Assembly (NCBI GenBank): GCA_024275955.1
Contig: JAJRYD010000019.1
Location: 1-47,878, forward strand
DNA from: Nitrospirota bacterium
GTDB taxonomy: Bacteria; Nitrospinota_A; UBA7883; JACRGQ01
Length of the DNA: 47,878 nucleotides
Reading direction: 5' to 3'
This document shows, piece after piece, positions 1 through 10,790 of the stretch. Within the stretch, counting starts at the first letter, position 1. Every line of letters begins with the position of its first letter. The notes beneath the pieces were generated by a model. The model made no database searches. It saw only the letters and a list, made by a program, of their open reading frames with translations, and had not been told where the DNA came from. A program made the position numbers and the translations under genes.

Positions 1-552
1 GACAAAGCCAAAGAAAAGCTGCAAGACGAAACTGAAAGCAAGCTTGGAGACAAAGCCAAAGAAAAGCTGCAAGACGAAACTAAAAGCAAGCTTGGAGACA
101 AAGCCAAAGAAAAGCTGCAAGACGAAACTAAAAGCAAGCTTGAAGACAAAGCCAAAGAAAAGCTGCAAGACGAAACTGAAAGCAAGCTTGAAGACAAAGC
201 CAAAGAAAAGCTGCAAGACGAAACTGAAAGCAAACTTGAAGACAAAGCCAAAGAAAAGCTACAAGACGAAACTGAAAGCAAGCTTGGAGACAAAGCCAAA
301 GAAAAACTGCAAGACGAAACTGAAAGCAAGCTTGGAGACAAAGCCAAAGAAAAGCTGCAAGACGAAACTAAAAGCAAGCTTGGAGACAAAGCCAAAGAAA
401 AGCTGCAAGACGAAACTGAAAGCAAGCTTGGAGACAAAGCCAAAGAAAAGCTGCAAGACGAAACTAAAAGCAAGCTTGAAGACAAAGCCAAAGAAAAGCT
501 GCAAAACGAAACTACGGACGAAATGAAAGAAGAGCTGAAAAAAAAGAAATAA
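1..552 (+). CDS. Charged 16-residue-repeat protein, 5' end outside window
   Basis: Frame +1 is open from the first base to TAA at 550-552, giving the last 183 codons. It holds ten exact-length 48-bp units plus a degenerate eleventh. Each unit encodes about DKAKEKLQDETESKLG, with E/K and G/E alternation at two positions. The tail has 13 further residues and is very basic at the end. The repeats are rich in Asp, Glu and Lys with regularly spaced Leu and Ala, so long amphipathic helices resembling LEA or YtxH-type stress proteins are likely; this is inferred from composition. Because 48 is divisible by 3, other frames also stay open (one from ATG at 44, Lys/Cys-rich); I reject them because only frame 1 gives a normal soluble composition. 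No start, signal peptide or upstream context is visible. Confidence 0.7.
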   Translation, partial: DKAKEKLQDETESKLGDKAKEKLQDETKSKLGDKAKEKLQDETKSKLEDKAKEKLQDETESKLEDKAKEKLQDETESKLEDKAKEKLQDETESKLGDKAKEKLQDETESKLGDKAKEKLQDETKSKLGDKAKEKLQDETESKLGDKAKEKLQDETKSKLEDKAKEKLQNETTDEMKEELKKKK

Positions 553-594
553 AGCCGGCATTGTAATCAAGTGGCCGGAAACGGACTGTAAATT

Positions 595-1959
595 CTATTT
601 TGCTAAAACATTTTCAACAGCTTTAGCAATCTGCAATAAAGCTGTCTCCGAGAACGGTTTTGATACCAGCATAAGGCCTACAGGCAGACCGTTCTCCGTA
701 AAACCGGCAGGGATGGTGATGGCGCAAAGCCCCAATAGATTTACAAGCATACTGTTTCTAAGCGCTAGCAGGTTTTCCTCCCTGTAAAGCTCCGCGCTAT
801 TTTCCAATTCAGAAATAACCGCCGGTTCTCTTACCACTGTAGGCATCACTACGGCCGAGAAGCTATCGACACTCCTTGTAAACTTTTCCCCAAGCTCTTT
901 CACGCCGGCATAAACCTCTTTTATATCGGATTCCTTTATCCTCTCCCCTATTTCGAACCTTTCCATAACGCCGCTATATATAGCTCCCCGGTTTGCCCGC
1001 AGAAATTTTCCCCAGTTTTTATTCCCCTCGTAATTGACTATATGTCCCTTGCTTTTTATAAGGCCCAGCGTTTCTCCAAACTGGGGCGGTTCGCCCTCGA
1101 CAACCTTTGCGCCTGCGTCCGATATTTTATCTATCGCCAAGCTGATAACCTTCGCCACCGCCTCGTCAATGCCGTCCCATACCGCCGACTTACAAAGAAG
1201 CAGTCTCTCACCTTCGATACTGCGCCTAGAGAGATCAACCTCGGCCAAGCCGCTGAACAGCTCGCAGAGCGAAGCGGAATCGTCTACCGTTTTCGTAAAA
1301 AAGCCTACCGTATCGAGAGTCTCGCTTAACGGGGTTATCCCTTTTGTAGATATCAGCCCTTTGGTTGTTTTAAGGCCAACTAAGCTGTTCCATGCCGCCG
1401 GTATACGCACCGACCCTCCGGTGTCGGTACCTATTGCGGCTTGGCAAAGGCCTTTTGACACAGCAACAGCCGACCCAGACGACGACCCGCCCGGCACCCT
1501 CTTGCTCTGGCTGTCAAAACGGTTTGACGGCGTACCGTACGCAGGGTTTATCCCAAGCCCCGAGAACGCAAGCTCGCTCATGTTCGTTTTGCCTATCGAC
1601 ACCAGACCGGCATTGAGGGCGATGTCGCACGCTTTCGCGTTTTCGTTAGCAATTTTATCGGCTAAAAGCGGCACCCCAGCAGTGGTAGGGAAACCTTTTA
1701 TGTCAAAATTGTCTTTCCAAGCTATCGTGATTCCATCAAGGTTCGATAGCCGTCTGTTTTCTTCCGCCCTTTTCTTTGAAGCAGCAGCTTCTTGCATCGC
1801 AGACTTGGCAAGTACCTTAATGAAAATTTTATCTTTTTCCGGTTCTGCCTCTATTTTGGCAAGGTAATATTCGGTAAGCTCGCGCGGGTCTATCGTGCCG
1901 CTAGCTATAGCTCTGCCTATCTCTTTTAAAGAGCGCGTCTCCCATTGCTTAAAATCCAT
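595..1959 (-). CDS. Amidase signature family hydrolase (GatA-like)
   Basis: This 454-residue protein belongs to the amidase signature family, which cleaves carboxamides with a Ser-cisSer-Lys triad. The triad is visible: Lys82 in WKDNFDIKG, cis-Ser159 in the PGGSSSGSAVAV glycine/serine loop, and nucleophile Ser183 in GTDTGGSVRIPAAW. The 24-residue spacing between the two serines is the family norm. Length fits the family (450-490). It could be the GatA subunit of Asp/Glu-tRNA amidotransferase, but no gatB or gatC lies nearby, and the sequence after the triad (TLDTVGFFTKTVDDSA) is like general amidases. I therefore leave the substrate open. It is transcribed toward the repeat-protein gene and stands alone. 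Confidence 0.85.
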   Translation of the reverse strand: MDFKQWETRSLKEIGRAIASGTIDPRELTEYYLAKIEAEPEKDKIFIKVLAKSAMQEAAASKKRAEENRRLSNLDGITIAWKDNFDIKGFPTTAGVPLLADKIANENAKACDIALNAGLVSIGKTNMSELAFSGLGINPAYGTPSNRFDSQSKRVPGGSSSGSAVAVSKGLCQAAIGTDTGGSVRIPAAWNSLVGLKTTKGLISTKGITPLSETLDTVGFFTKTVDDSASLCELFSGLAEVDLSRRSIEGERLLLCKSAVWDGIDEAVAKVISLAIDKISDAGAKVVEGEPPQFGETLGLIKSKGHIVNYEGNKNWGKFLRANRGAIYSGVMERFEIGERIKESDIKEVYAGVKELGEKFTRSVDSFSAVVMPTVVREPAVISELENSAELYREENLLALRNSMLVNLLGLCAITIPAGFTENGLPVGLMLVSKPFSETALLQIAKAVENVLAK

Positions 1960-1988
1960 GAGCTATTCTAGACCAGAAGCGAGCAGAC

Positions 1989-2177
1989 TTAAGGTATCGT
2001 TGCGTGCCCATTTAGAAATCTAAAAATAAATTCGCTGGACGACTGCACAAATAATTTAGAAAAATCGGGCATTTCAAGAATAATCTTATCTGCCTCCTCC
2101 TGTAAAACAGTTCCTTTTTTCGGAATTTTCCAAATTTGCCTGCATGCAATAGAGTCAACAATATCGTCCGCATACAC
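1989..2177 (-). CDS. Small hypothetical protein, possibly a truncated PqqD-like domain
   Basis: A 62-codon reading frame starts with GTG at 2177 and ends at TAA. A segment around residues 32-58 (KIILEMPDFSKLFVQSSSEF, then a run ending in FLNGHATI) resembles the first half of PqqD-type peptide-binding domains, where a beta strand leads into a helix ending in LxG-x-T-I. The second helical half is missing because of the stop. No ribosome-binding site is clear. It may be a real small gene, a fragment of a larger one, or chance; the PqqD comparison is from memory of the family and is weak. Confidence 0.25.
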   Translation of the reverse strand: MYADDIVDSIACRQIWKIPKKGTVLQEEADKIILEMPDFSKLFVQSSSEFIFRFLNGHATIP

Positions 2178-2220
2178 GAAACGAAGGTAGGTTGACTCCC
2201 GCCATTACCGGCCTTGCGTG

Positions 2221-2340
2221 GGAGAAGCAAGCAGTACAAGGAGGGCTAGCAAAAAATGAGGGAGTGCAGGTGTAGCCTGCGTGACAGAATTTTTTGTGAA
2301 GTTCGACGAAGTAATGCGATGCCTATCGCGCGCAAGGTGA
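2221..2340 (+). repeat. Structured intergenic repeat, copy 1
   Basis: It shares blocks with 30371-30450 and 37464-37580: an AGCARTACAAGG block, a central hairpin, then GTTCGACGAAGTA and GATGCCTATC blocks. In this copy the stem is GCAGG (2266-2270) paired with CCTGC (2276-2280). The stem sequence differs in all three copies but always pairs, which suggests selection on RNA or single-stranded DNA structure. It ends just before the tpiA -10 box. Confidence 0.6.
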
Positions 2341-2342
2341 GG

Positions 2343-2348
2343 TATAAT
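2343..2348 (+). promoter_or_regulatory. -10 box placing tpiA on a leaderless transcript
   Basis: A perfect TATAAT lies six bases before the tpiA ATG at 2355, so transcription would begin at or next to the start codon. No Shine-Dalgarno sequence precedes that ATG, and no convincing -35 box is present. The same six-base spacing occurs at the repressor gene start at 27554. Confidence 0.45.
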
Positions 2349-2354
2349 CGACGG

Positions 2355-3110
2355 ATGCGCAAAAGATTGATAGCCGGAAACTGGAAAATGAACATAAATT
2401 CCAGCGAGACGGCGGAGCTTATAGGCCAAATAATCGAAAAATCCGGCGATATATCTGCCGTCGATGTCGTCGTAGCACCGCCATTCACATCGCTAGTATC
2501 GGCAAAAGCGGCTATCGGTTCATCAGGCATCGGCCTCTCCTCGCAAAATATCCACTGGGAGGAAAAAGGAGCGTTCACAGGCGAAATCTCTGCCGGAATG
2601 CTAAAAGATATCGGGTGCGGATGGACAATTATCGGCCACTCCGAGCGACGGCAATATTTCGGTGAGACTGACGAAACAGTAAACAAAAGAACCAAGATGG
2701 CACTTATAAGCTCTATAAAACCAATAGTTTGCATAGGTGAAACATTGGAAGAGCGCGATACCGGCAAGACAAACTCTCTGCTCAAAAGCCAGCTTGGCGG
2801 AGCTTTTGACAACATTAGCGAAGCAGATTTTGCCGACACCGTAATAGCGTACGAGCCGGTATGGGCTATAGGCACCGGAAGAACAGCTACCCCAGAGCAG
2901 ACGCAGGAAGCGCATGCCTTCATACGAAACTGGCTTAAAACCATCTACAGCGAACCTCTGGCCGAGGCTTGCAGAATCCTCTACGGAGGCTCGATGAAGC
3001 CTGCCAATGCCAAAGAGCTTCTTGCCCTGCCGGATGTCGACGGCGGGCTTATCGGCGGAGCAAGCTTGAAAGCCGACGATTTCAGTGCTATCATCTGCGC
3101 TTCGTTATAA
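2355..3110 (+). CDS. tpiA: Triosephosphate isomerase
   Basis: This 251-residue cytoplasmic enzyme interconverts dihydroxyacetone phosphate and glyceraldehyde 3-phosphate in glycolysis and gluconeogenesis. The catalytic residues are all visible: Lys11 in AGNWKMN, electrophile His95 in IIGHSERR and base Glu167 in AYEPVWAIGTG, followed by the mobile loop. The phosphate-binding YGGS motif lies near the C-terminus. The frame is open further upstream to 2256, but I start at 2355 because the conserved N-terminus RKRLIAGNWKM begins there and length then matches the family (about 250). secG follows 28 bases downstream, a common tpiA-secG order, so the two are probably co-transcribed. Confidence 0.97.
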   Translation: MRKRLIAGNWKMNINSSETAELIGQIIEKSGDISAVDVVVAPPFTSLVSAKAAIGSSGIGLSSQNIHWEEKGAFTGEISAGMLKDIGCGWTIIGHSERRQYFGETDETVNKRTKMALISSIKPIVCIGETLEERDTGKTNSLLKSQLGGAFDNISEADFADTVIAYEPVWAIGTGRTATPEQTQEAHAFIRNWLKTIYSEPLAEACRILYGGSMKPANAKELLALPDVDGGLIGGASLKADDFSAIICASL

Positions 3111-3138
3111 TTTTAGATATTGAGGGTTTTTCAGGAAT

Positions 3139-3501
3139 ATGGACACATTGGTACTGGTACTCCACATAACCGTGGCGCTTTTTCTTATCGTTGTTGTTCT
3201 TTTGCAGGCCGGCAAAGGAGCTAGCATCGGGGCGGCGTTCGGCGGCTCATCGCAAACCGTTTTCGGCGCTCGCGGCCCTGCCAGTTTTCTGGGCAAAATT
3301 ACGACAGCGGCGGCGGCTATGTTTATGATTACATCACTCATACTCTCGATGCTTTCAGGAGGGTCATCTTCATCTTCCGTGATAGACAGCATTGATGAAC
3401 CGATACGGCAAAAACAGGAGACCGCTCCTGTAGAAGAAGGCGGGTTCGACCCGTTTAAAGCGGCAACCGACAACGAACAGGGAAAACCGGCAAAAGAATA
3501 G
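3139..3501 (+). CDS. secG: Protein translocase subunit SecG
   Basis: SecG is the accessory membrane subunit of the SecYEG channel and helps SecA-driven export. This 120-residue protein has the SecG layout: a first membrane segment (residues about 3-24), the conserved cytosolic loop LLQAGKGASIGAAFGG with SSQTVFG and FLGKIT, then a second membrane segment (about 55-72). The Ser- and acid-rich tail after residue 75 is variable in the family. An AGGA-like ribosome site precedes the ATG. It follows tpiA closely, and the next gene starts three bases after its stop, which suggests translational coupling. Confidence 0.95.
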   Translation: MDTLVLVLHITVALFLIVVVLLQAGKGASIGAAFGGSSQTVFGARGPASFLGKITTAAAAMFMITSLILSMLSGGSSSSSVIDSIDEPIRQKQETAPVEEGGFDPFKAATDNEQGKPAKE

Positions 3502-3504
3502 CGT

Positions 3505-5151
3505 ATGCGCGGTATTGCGGTCATCATCACATTACTGATGGTGGCGGGGTGCCAGCCTTCACCTAAAAGCGACAGCTCCACAGCGCCTTCCCAAACGTCG
3601 AAAACCGACAACCATACTCCAGAACATGGAGGCACTCTTGTAGAAGCTACCATCGGCGACGCTAGCAACCTCATCCCTATGCTTTCCGGCGACGCGTCGT
3701 CTCATGCTATAGCTGGGCTTATCTTTCCCGGCCTTATAAGGTACAACCCAAAGTGGGAAATAGAGGGCGACCTTGCGGAAAGCTTCGAGGTAAAGAACGA
3801 CGGCAAGACGATAGTCTTCCATCTGCATAAGAATGTGAAATGGCAGGACGGCAAACCGTTCACCTCTGCCGACATAATGTTCGGCTACAAAACGATAATA
3901 GACCCCAAAACACCTACCGCCTATTCGGAAGATTATCTGCAGGTGTCAAGAGCAGAGGCTCCAGACGACCACACTTTTATAGTCCATTACGATAAACCTT
4001 TCGCGCCGGCGCTCGGCTCGTGGGGGAGCCTTACCGTTCTCCCAAAGCATCTGCTGGAAGGGAAAGATATAACCAAGTCCGAACTGACAAGGCGCCCTGT
4101 CGGGATAGGGCCTTACAGGTTTGTCGATTGGAAAACGCAGGAGCGGGTAAAACTAAAAGCCGAAAAAGGCTTCTTTGAAGGAGAGCCGTACATACGGCAG
4201 TACATTTTCCGCGTAATACCAGATACCGCCACCCAGTTTCTCGAACTAAAGGCGGGAGGCATAGACATGATGTCGCTTACACCGATACAATACAAAAAAC
4301 AGACAGGCACGAAAGAGTTTTCGCAGAATTTTCAAAAGTTCAAATACCTCGGCAACGGCTACACATACCTCGGCTACAACCTTCAAAGAAAAATATTTCA
4401 AGATAAGCGGGTAAGGCAGGCGCTTACATACGCCATAAACAAAGAAGAGATAATAGAAGGCGCACTCCTCGGGCTTGGCAAGCCTGCCACCGGCCCTTTT
4501 AAGCCCGGAACGTGGGCACACAACCCAAATGCCGGCAGATACGGATACAACCCGGAAAAAGCGAAACAGTTATTGGCTGAGGCCGGCTGGAAAGACAGCG
4601 ACGGTGACGGCCTGCTCGACAAGGATGGCAAAAAATTCGCGTTTACCATAGTTACCAATCAGGGGAACAACCAGAGAAAAAAGGCGGCGGAAATAATACA
4701 AAGAAGGCTAAAAGATATCGGCGTTACAGTTAAGCTACGGGTAATAGAGTGGGCCTCTTTTATAAAGGAGTTTATAAACAAAAGGGCGTTCGATGCCACG
4801 ATACTAGGCTGGTCGCTCTCGCCAGAGCCTGACCAATACGATATCTGGCATTCGTCCAAAACCGGCGAAGCGGAATTTAATTTCGTTTCATACAAAAACG
4901 ACGAAGTAGACAAGCTCTTGGAAAAGGGGCGACGGACTTTCGACCAGAAAAAACGGCAAAAAGCATATCACCGCCTGCAAGAGATACTGGCCGACGAACA
5001 GCCGTACACTTTTCTCTATGTTCCAGAATCGCTACCTGTCCTTACCAAACGGATACATGGGGTGGAGCTAACCCCCACCGGCATAGGCTACAGATGGCCG
5101 AACAGATGGTGGATACCAAAAACCTATCAAAGAAGTTCGCTCGCTAGGTAG
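3505..5151 (+). CDS. ABC transporter substrate-binding lipoprotein, family 5 (peptide/nickel type)
   Basis: This is a 548-residue periplasmic binding protein of the OppA/DppA/NikA family. The N-terminus is a lipoprotein signal with lipobox VAGC, so Cys16 would be lipidated. Typical family features follow: a GDLAESFEV strand region, the WQDGKPFTSADIMF motif around residues 113-126, and RRPVGIGPYRF near residue 200. The C-terminal lobe ends with WWIPKT. Length is normal. No permease or ATPase genes are adjacent, so it must pair with transporter parts encoded elsewhere or act as an orphan receptor. It starts three bases after secG and lies nine bases before kdsB, inside the same forward run. The ligand cannot be read from sequence. 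Confidence 0.9.
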   Translation: MRGIAVIITLLMVAGCQPSPKSDSSTAPSQTSKTDNHTPEHGGTLVEATIGDASNLIPMLSGDASSHAIAGLIFPGLIRYNPKWEIEGDLAESFEVKNDGKTIVFHLHKNVKWQDGKPFTSADIMFGYKTIIDPKTPTAYSEDYLQVSRAEAPDDHTFIVHYDKPFAPALGSWGSLTVLPKHLLEGKDITKSELTRRPVGIGPYRFVDWKTQERVKLKAEKGFFEGEPYIRQYIFRVIPDTATQFLELKAGGIDMMSLTPIQYKKQTGTKEFSQNFQKFKYLGNGYTYLGYNLQRKIFQDKRVRQALTYAINKEEIIEGALLGLGKPATGPFKPGTWAHNPNAGRYGYNPEKAKQLLAEAGWKDSDGDGLLDKDGKKFAFTIVTNQGNNQRKKAAEIIQRRLKDIGVTVKLRVIEWASFIKEFINKRAFDATILGWSLSPEPDQYDIWHSSKTGEAEFNFVSYKNDEVDKLLEKGRRTFDQKKRQKAYHRLQEILADEQPYTFLYVPESLPVLTKRIHGVELTPTGIGYRWPNRWWIPKTYQRSSLAR

Positions 5152-5160
5152 GTAGCAGAG

Positions 5161-7482
<2,322 letters not shown>

Positions 7483-7483
<1 letters not shown>

Positions 7484-8319
7484 TGCCTGCCGGAAAACAG
7501 AAAATAATAGACATAAGCGGAGTAAAGATAGGCAACAACCTGCCTCTTACGCTTATCGCCGGCCCTTGCGTTATCGAAAGCGAGAAGGCGGCGCTCTTGG
7601 CCGCCGAAAAGCTTGTAAAAATTTCGGAAGGTTTAAAAATCGGCCTTGTGTACAAATCGTCATACGATAAGGCGAACCGTTCGTCTATATCCTCTTTTCG
7701 AGGCATCGGCATAAAGCGAGGCTTGACTATCTTAAAAAAGGTGAAAAAGAGGTTCGGCATACCTGTAATATCCGATGTCCATAACGAAATGGAAATACCG
7801 GAAGCAGGGGAAGCGCTCGATATTATTCAGATACCGGCGTTTTTATGCAGACAGACCGACATCCTTACGGCGGCGGCAAAAACCGGAAAAGTGGTAAATG
7901 TAAAAAAAGGGCAGTTCATGGCGCCGGGCGACATGAAAAGAGTGGTAGAAAAAATTTCGGACTCGGGCAACAACCGTATAATGCTGACCGAAAGGGGAAC
8001 GACATTCGGCTACAACAACCTTGTTACCGACTTCCGCTCGCTCCCTATTATGAGGCGGTTCGGCTACCCTGTAATATTCGACGCGACACACTCGGTACAG
8101 CTTCCCGGAGCGAAAGGCGATTCATCCGGCGGAGACAGAGAGTATGTAATACCGCTCGCAAGGGCGGCGGTTGCCGTCGGCACTGCCGGAGTTTTCCTAG
8201 AAGTACACCAAGACCCAGATAAAGCGCCATGCGACGGGCCGAACATGATTAAGCTAAAAGAGCTACCAAAGCTGATAGAAGAACTTATAGCGATAGACCG
8301 GCTCACCAAAAAGCTTTAG
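7483..8319 (+). CDS. kdsA: 3-deoxy-8-phosphooctulonate synthase (Kdo-8-P synthase)
   Basis: KdsA condenses phosphoenolpyruvate with arabinose 5-phosphate to Kdo 8-phosphate. The 278-residue product has the barrel motifs LIAGPCVIES, YKSSYDKANRSS, RGTTFGYNNLV, FDATHSVQLPG and EVHQDPDKAPCDGPN. Cys29 in AGPCVIES is in the place where metal-independent enzymes such as that of E. coli carry Asn, so this looks like the metal-dependent class known from Aquifex, with the later His, Glu and Asp as other ligands; this is a family inference. Its ATG overlaps the pyrG stop by one base. It ends the forward run; a MITE-like element follows 75 bases later. Confidence 0.96.
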
Positions 8320-8393
8320 TGGTTGGGACGATGTTCCGCCGCTTGGCATTTCGGCAAAGCTCGGAATACTGCCCGACTCTCGACCTGCCTTGA

Positions 8394-8523
8394 GGGGACT
8401 GTTTCCAAAAGAGTTTTTTAAGCATTTTAAGGGAAAGTTTATTTTCTAACTTCTTTAAAATGGAACTGTTAAAGATTGGCAATTTGCAGAAAAATCAAAC
8501 TTATCTCATTCGGCAACAGCCCC
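8394..8523 (+). mobile_element. MITE-like element, copy A
   Basis: This 130-bp non-coding element runs from GGGGACTGTTTCCAAAAGAG to CGGCAACAGCCCC, so its ends are imperfect inverted repeats (GGGGCTGTT type). The interior shares GCATTTTAAGGGAAAGTTTA and GATTGGCAATTTG blocks with five other copies in the window. It encodes no protein. The forward reading frame inside it is chance. Confidence 0.75.
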
Positions 8524-8799
8524 TTAATGGAAACCTTTCCGCCGCTTCGCGCCACCTTCCCTTCCTTAATAAAGAGAATGAGTTTTTAAGAAATTGCAGT
8601 TCGAAAACTGACTTTGCTTTGTGGTCTGAGAATTGGTTTACAACTCAAGACCACCTATGATTTACTCCGGTATCGCATCCTTTATCCAAGGATGGGGCAC
8701 CCCCTTTCCTACAAAATCCTCTATGCTTAGCAACACGCCATCAATGTTGTCGTAAATATCATTATTGGAAAACCGAGAAAAAGAATTAATCTAATCCCC
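8524..8799. other. Gene-poor stretch with a possible minus-strand coding remnant
   Basis: On the minus strand a frame without a start codon is open from 8790 to a TAA at 8664-8662. It reads about 42 residues including NNDIYDNIDGVLLSIEDF and ending WIKDAIPE. The composition looks protein-like, so it may be the tail of a lost gene, but I recognise no family and see no ribosome site. Nothing else is evident here. Confidence 0.25.
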
Positions 8800-9420
8800 C
8801 TAAGCCCCGCCTTTCCGGGTTTCCTGAATTTTTAGCGCCTGCGATACTTCGAGGCGGGTAAGCTTGCCGGTATCTATAAGAATTTCGCCAAGCTTTTTGC
8901 CGGAGTCGCCGTTCCCCTGTATCGCTAGGGCATCTTCTATATCTTCTTTCCTTACAGCGCTGGAGACATATTTTGTTATCACTTCGCCGAAAAGCAACTG
9001 CTTGACCAGCTCCCGCGTAATCTCAGCCTCTTTTGCCGGTTCATCTATAGGCTCATCTAGGTCGCCGTCATCACCTTCAAAATCGTATTCTTCGTCGCTG
9101 TAGTTAGGCCCTCTTAATTTTTCAAGCCTCTCTTTAAGGTTTGTAAACCGGCCGGAAATGCCGGCGCCGGCGCTGTCGGTTGCTTTGGTAATGGTGCTAA
9201 ATATTATCTTTATCGCGTAAAAAGCAAAGAAGATGGCAATAGGGAGTATAAGAAGCTTTATATATTTAGAGGCATCGCCTGTCTGCTCGTCTATAGCATC
9301 GCCTACCTTGCCGAACTTTTCTATAAAGCGGGCTACCTCGTCGTCAGCCATTTGGTTAGGGTCTATCTCGGCAAAGATTCCGCCAAGCGAATTGATAATA
9401 AATGAGAGATCAAATTCCAC
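8800..9420 (-). CDS. Membrane-anchored protein with a MshEN/GspE-N-like C-terminal domain
   Basis: This is a 206-residue protein I cannot name. An acidic N-terminal region (1-50) is followed by one membrane segment (about 52-76, YIKLLILPIAIFFAFYAIK), a charged linker very rich in Asp and Glu (about 105-135), and a C-terminal domain. The C-terminal part ends with KKLGEILIDTGKLTRLEVSQ followed by ALKIQ. That matches the repeating LGxxLxxxGxxxxxxLxxALxxQ pattern of type II secretion ATPase N-domains (MshEN). A weaker first copy (FGEVITKYVSS, then EDIEDALAIQ) precedes it after a short spacer. MshEN domains of this two-motif form can bind c-di-GMP, and two GGDEF proteins are encoded in this window; binding here is inference. 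No secretion ATPase is adjacent, so this is a stand-alone adaptor. Confidence 0.6.
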   Translation of the reverse strand: MEFDLSFIINSLGGIFAEIDPNQMADDEVARFIEKFGKVGDAIDEQTGDASKYIKLLILPIAIFFAFYAIKIIFSTITKATDSAGAGISGRFTNLKERLEKLRGPNYSDEEYDFEGDDGDLDEPIDEPAKEAEITRELVKQLLFGEVITKYVSSAVRKEDIEDALAIQGNGDSGKKLGEILIDTGKLTRLEVSQALKIQETRKGGA

Positions 9421-9756
9421 AGTCCACCCCGATTAGTTGCGCTTAGAACATCCTAACGCAGAAAAAAGAGCAGAGGAAAAAGATTTTTAAATGCATGAGG
9501 CTACAACCTATCCCGTCGGAAAAAGCGGCAGGTTGCGGGCAAAAACCAGTTCATTCGTCGAGTCTCTCCGATACGCCGCAAACCTCAAACATTTAAAGCT
9601 AAGCTCTCGCTTAAGCTCGTAAGCAATAGTACCGAATAAAACTTTAAAATGAAAGAGAAAAATATAGTTAAGCTATTATTTTTAAACTACTTATGCGAAA
9701 TAAATTTCGCAAGAAAAAAATCTATGCAACGTGGAATACTGTGTGACATTCAAAAA
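9421..9756. other. Intergenic region without a recognisable gene
   Basis: This AT-rich gap separates two minus-strand genes. It contains a perfect hairpin TGCGAAA-TAAA-TTTCGCA at 9694-9711 followed by a run of A on the plus strand, and an imperfect dyad around AGCTTAAGC near 9600. Neither has the T-run expected for a terminator of hemB. I see no supported open reading frame of its own. Confidence 0.5.
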
Positions 9757-10731
9757 TCAGCCGTTGAGCTTTTTACCAGCTTCTTTGGCGTAGTAAGTGA
9801 TAATCATCTCTGCTCCGGCACGTTTTATCGACAGCAGTATTTCCATCATCACTCTATCGCCGTCTATCCATCCTTTTTCGGCGGCGGCGATAACCATAGA
9901 ATATTCGCCGCTGACATTGTAGGCGGCGACAGGCATATCGAACTCATTCTTCACACGGTAAATAATATCGAGATAAGAGAGCGCCGGCTTTACCATAACT
10001 ATGTCGGCATTTTCTTGCACATCTAGCTCTACTTCTCTTATAGCCTCTCGGCTGTTCGCTGGGTCCATCTGGTATGTAGATCTATCGCCGAACTCCGGCG
10101 CGGAGTTGCAGGCATCTCTAAACGGCCCGTAGAAACCAGACGCATATTTTGCCGAATAGGCCATTATCGGTAAATCTCCAAAACCTTCGGCGTCAAGGTC
10201 GCGGCGGATTCTCCCTACCCTTCCGTCCATCATATCTGATGGAGCTATCATATCTGCCCCTGCTTTCGCGTGCGAAAGAGCCATAAGGCCCAGCTGTTCG
10301 AGCGTCGGGTCGTTTAATACTTTTCCGTTTTCAACAATTCCGCAATGCCCGTGGGTGGTATATTCGTCTATACATACATCGGTAATAACAACCATATCGG
10401 GAACGGCAGACTTTATTTCCTTAATTGCGTTTTGAACCACGCCGTCAGCATCGAGCGCGCTACTGCCTCTCTCGTCTTTCGTCTCCGGTATCCCAAAAAG
10501 AATTACCGCTGGTATTCCAAGCGAGCTTATCTCTTTTGCCTCTTTGCCCAAAAGGTCTGCCGAAAGCCTAAAGTTACCCGGCATCGACGATATCTCATCG
10601 GCCACGTTTTTGCCAAAAGTGGTAAAAATCGGGTAGATAAGATTATCAGGGGTTAGCGATGTCTCCCTCACCATGCGGGCTATGCCGGCTGAGGCGCGCA
10701 TTCTTCTCGCTCTATATTCCGGAAAATTCAT
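9757..10731 (-). CDS. hemB: Delta-aminolevulinic acid dehydratase (porphobilinogen synthase)
   Basis: HemB joins two 5-aminolevulinate molecules into porphobilinogen in tetrapyrrole synthesis. The 324-residue protein has both substrate lysines: Lys195 in [15 protein letters not shown] and Schiff-base Lys248 in [12 protein letters not shown]. The metal loop reads [15 protein letters not shown], so the three ligand positions are Cys120, Asp122 and Cys130. That is intermediate between all-Cys zinc enzymes and the all-acid magnesium type. Length is normal. The gene is monocistronic as far as I can see, flanked by a 336-bp gap downstream and a divergent membrane-protein pair upstream. Confidence 0.97.
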   Translation of the reverse strand: MNFPEYRARRMRASAGIARMVRETSLTPDNLIYPIFTTFGKNVADEISSMPGNFRLSADLLGKEAKEISSLGIPAVILFGIPETKDERGSSALDADGVVQNAIKEIKSAVPDMVVITDVCIDEYTTHGHCGIVENGKVLNDPTLEQLGLMALSHAKAGADMIAPSDMMDGRVGRIRRDLDAEGFGDLPIMAYSAKYASGFYGPFRDACNSAPEFGDRSTYQMDPANSREAIREVELDVQENADIVMVKPALSYLDIIYRVKNEFDMPVAAYNVSGEYSMVIAAAEKGWIDGDRVMMEILLSIKRAGAEMIITYYAKEAGKKLNG

Positions 10732-10790
10732 GCGGCAATTCTAACCCGCAAGCAATTCAAAATAAAGCATTAATAACAAATCGGTGTAAA

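Noticed and set aside
1-513. CRISPR-like array at the window start
   Set aside because: The 48-bp repeats are contiguous with no unique spacers and encode protein.
44-526. A 160-codon frame starting with ATG in the 48-bp repeat region
   Set aside because: It is a shadow frame kept open because 48 is a multiple of 3. The Lys/Cys-only composition is unnatural, and frame 1 gives a better protein to a natural stop.
1034-1867. Long plus-strand frame within the amidase gene
   Set aside because: It is antisense to a well-conserved amidase; codon pattern follows the amidase frame.
8460-8660. A 66-codon plus-strand frame
   Set aside because: Its first third lies inside MITE copy A and no family match or ribosome site exists.
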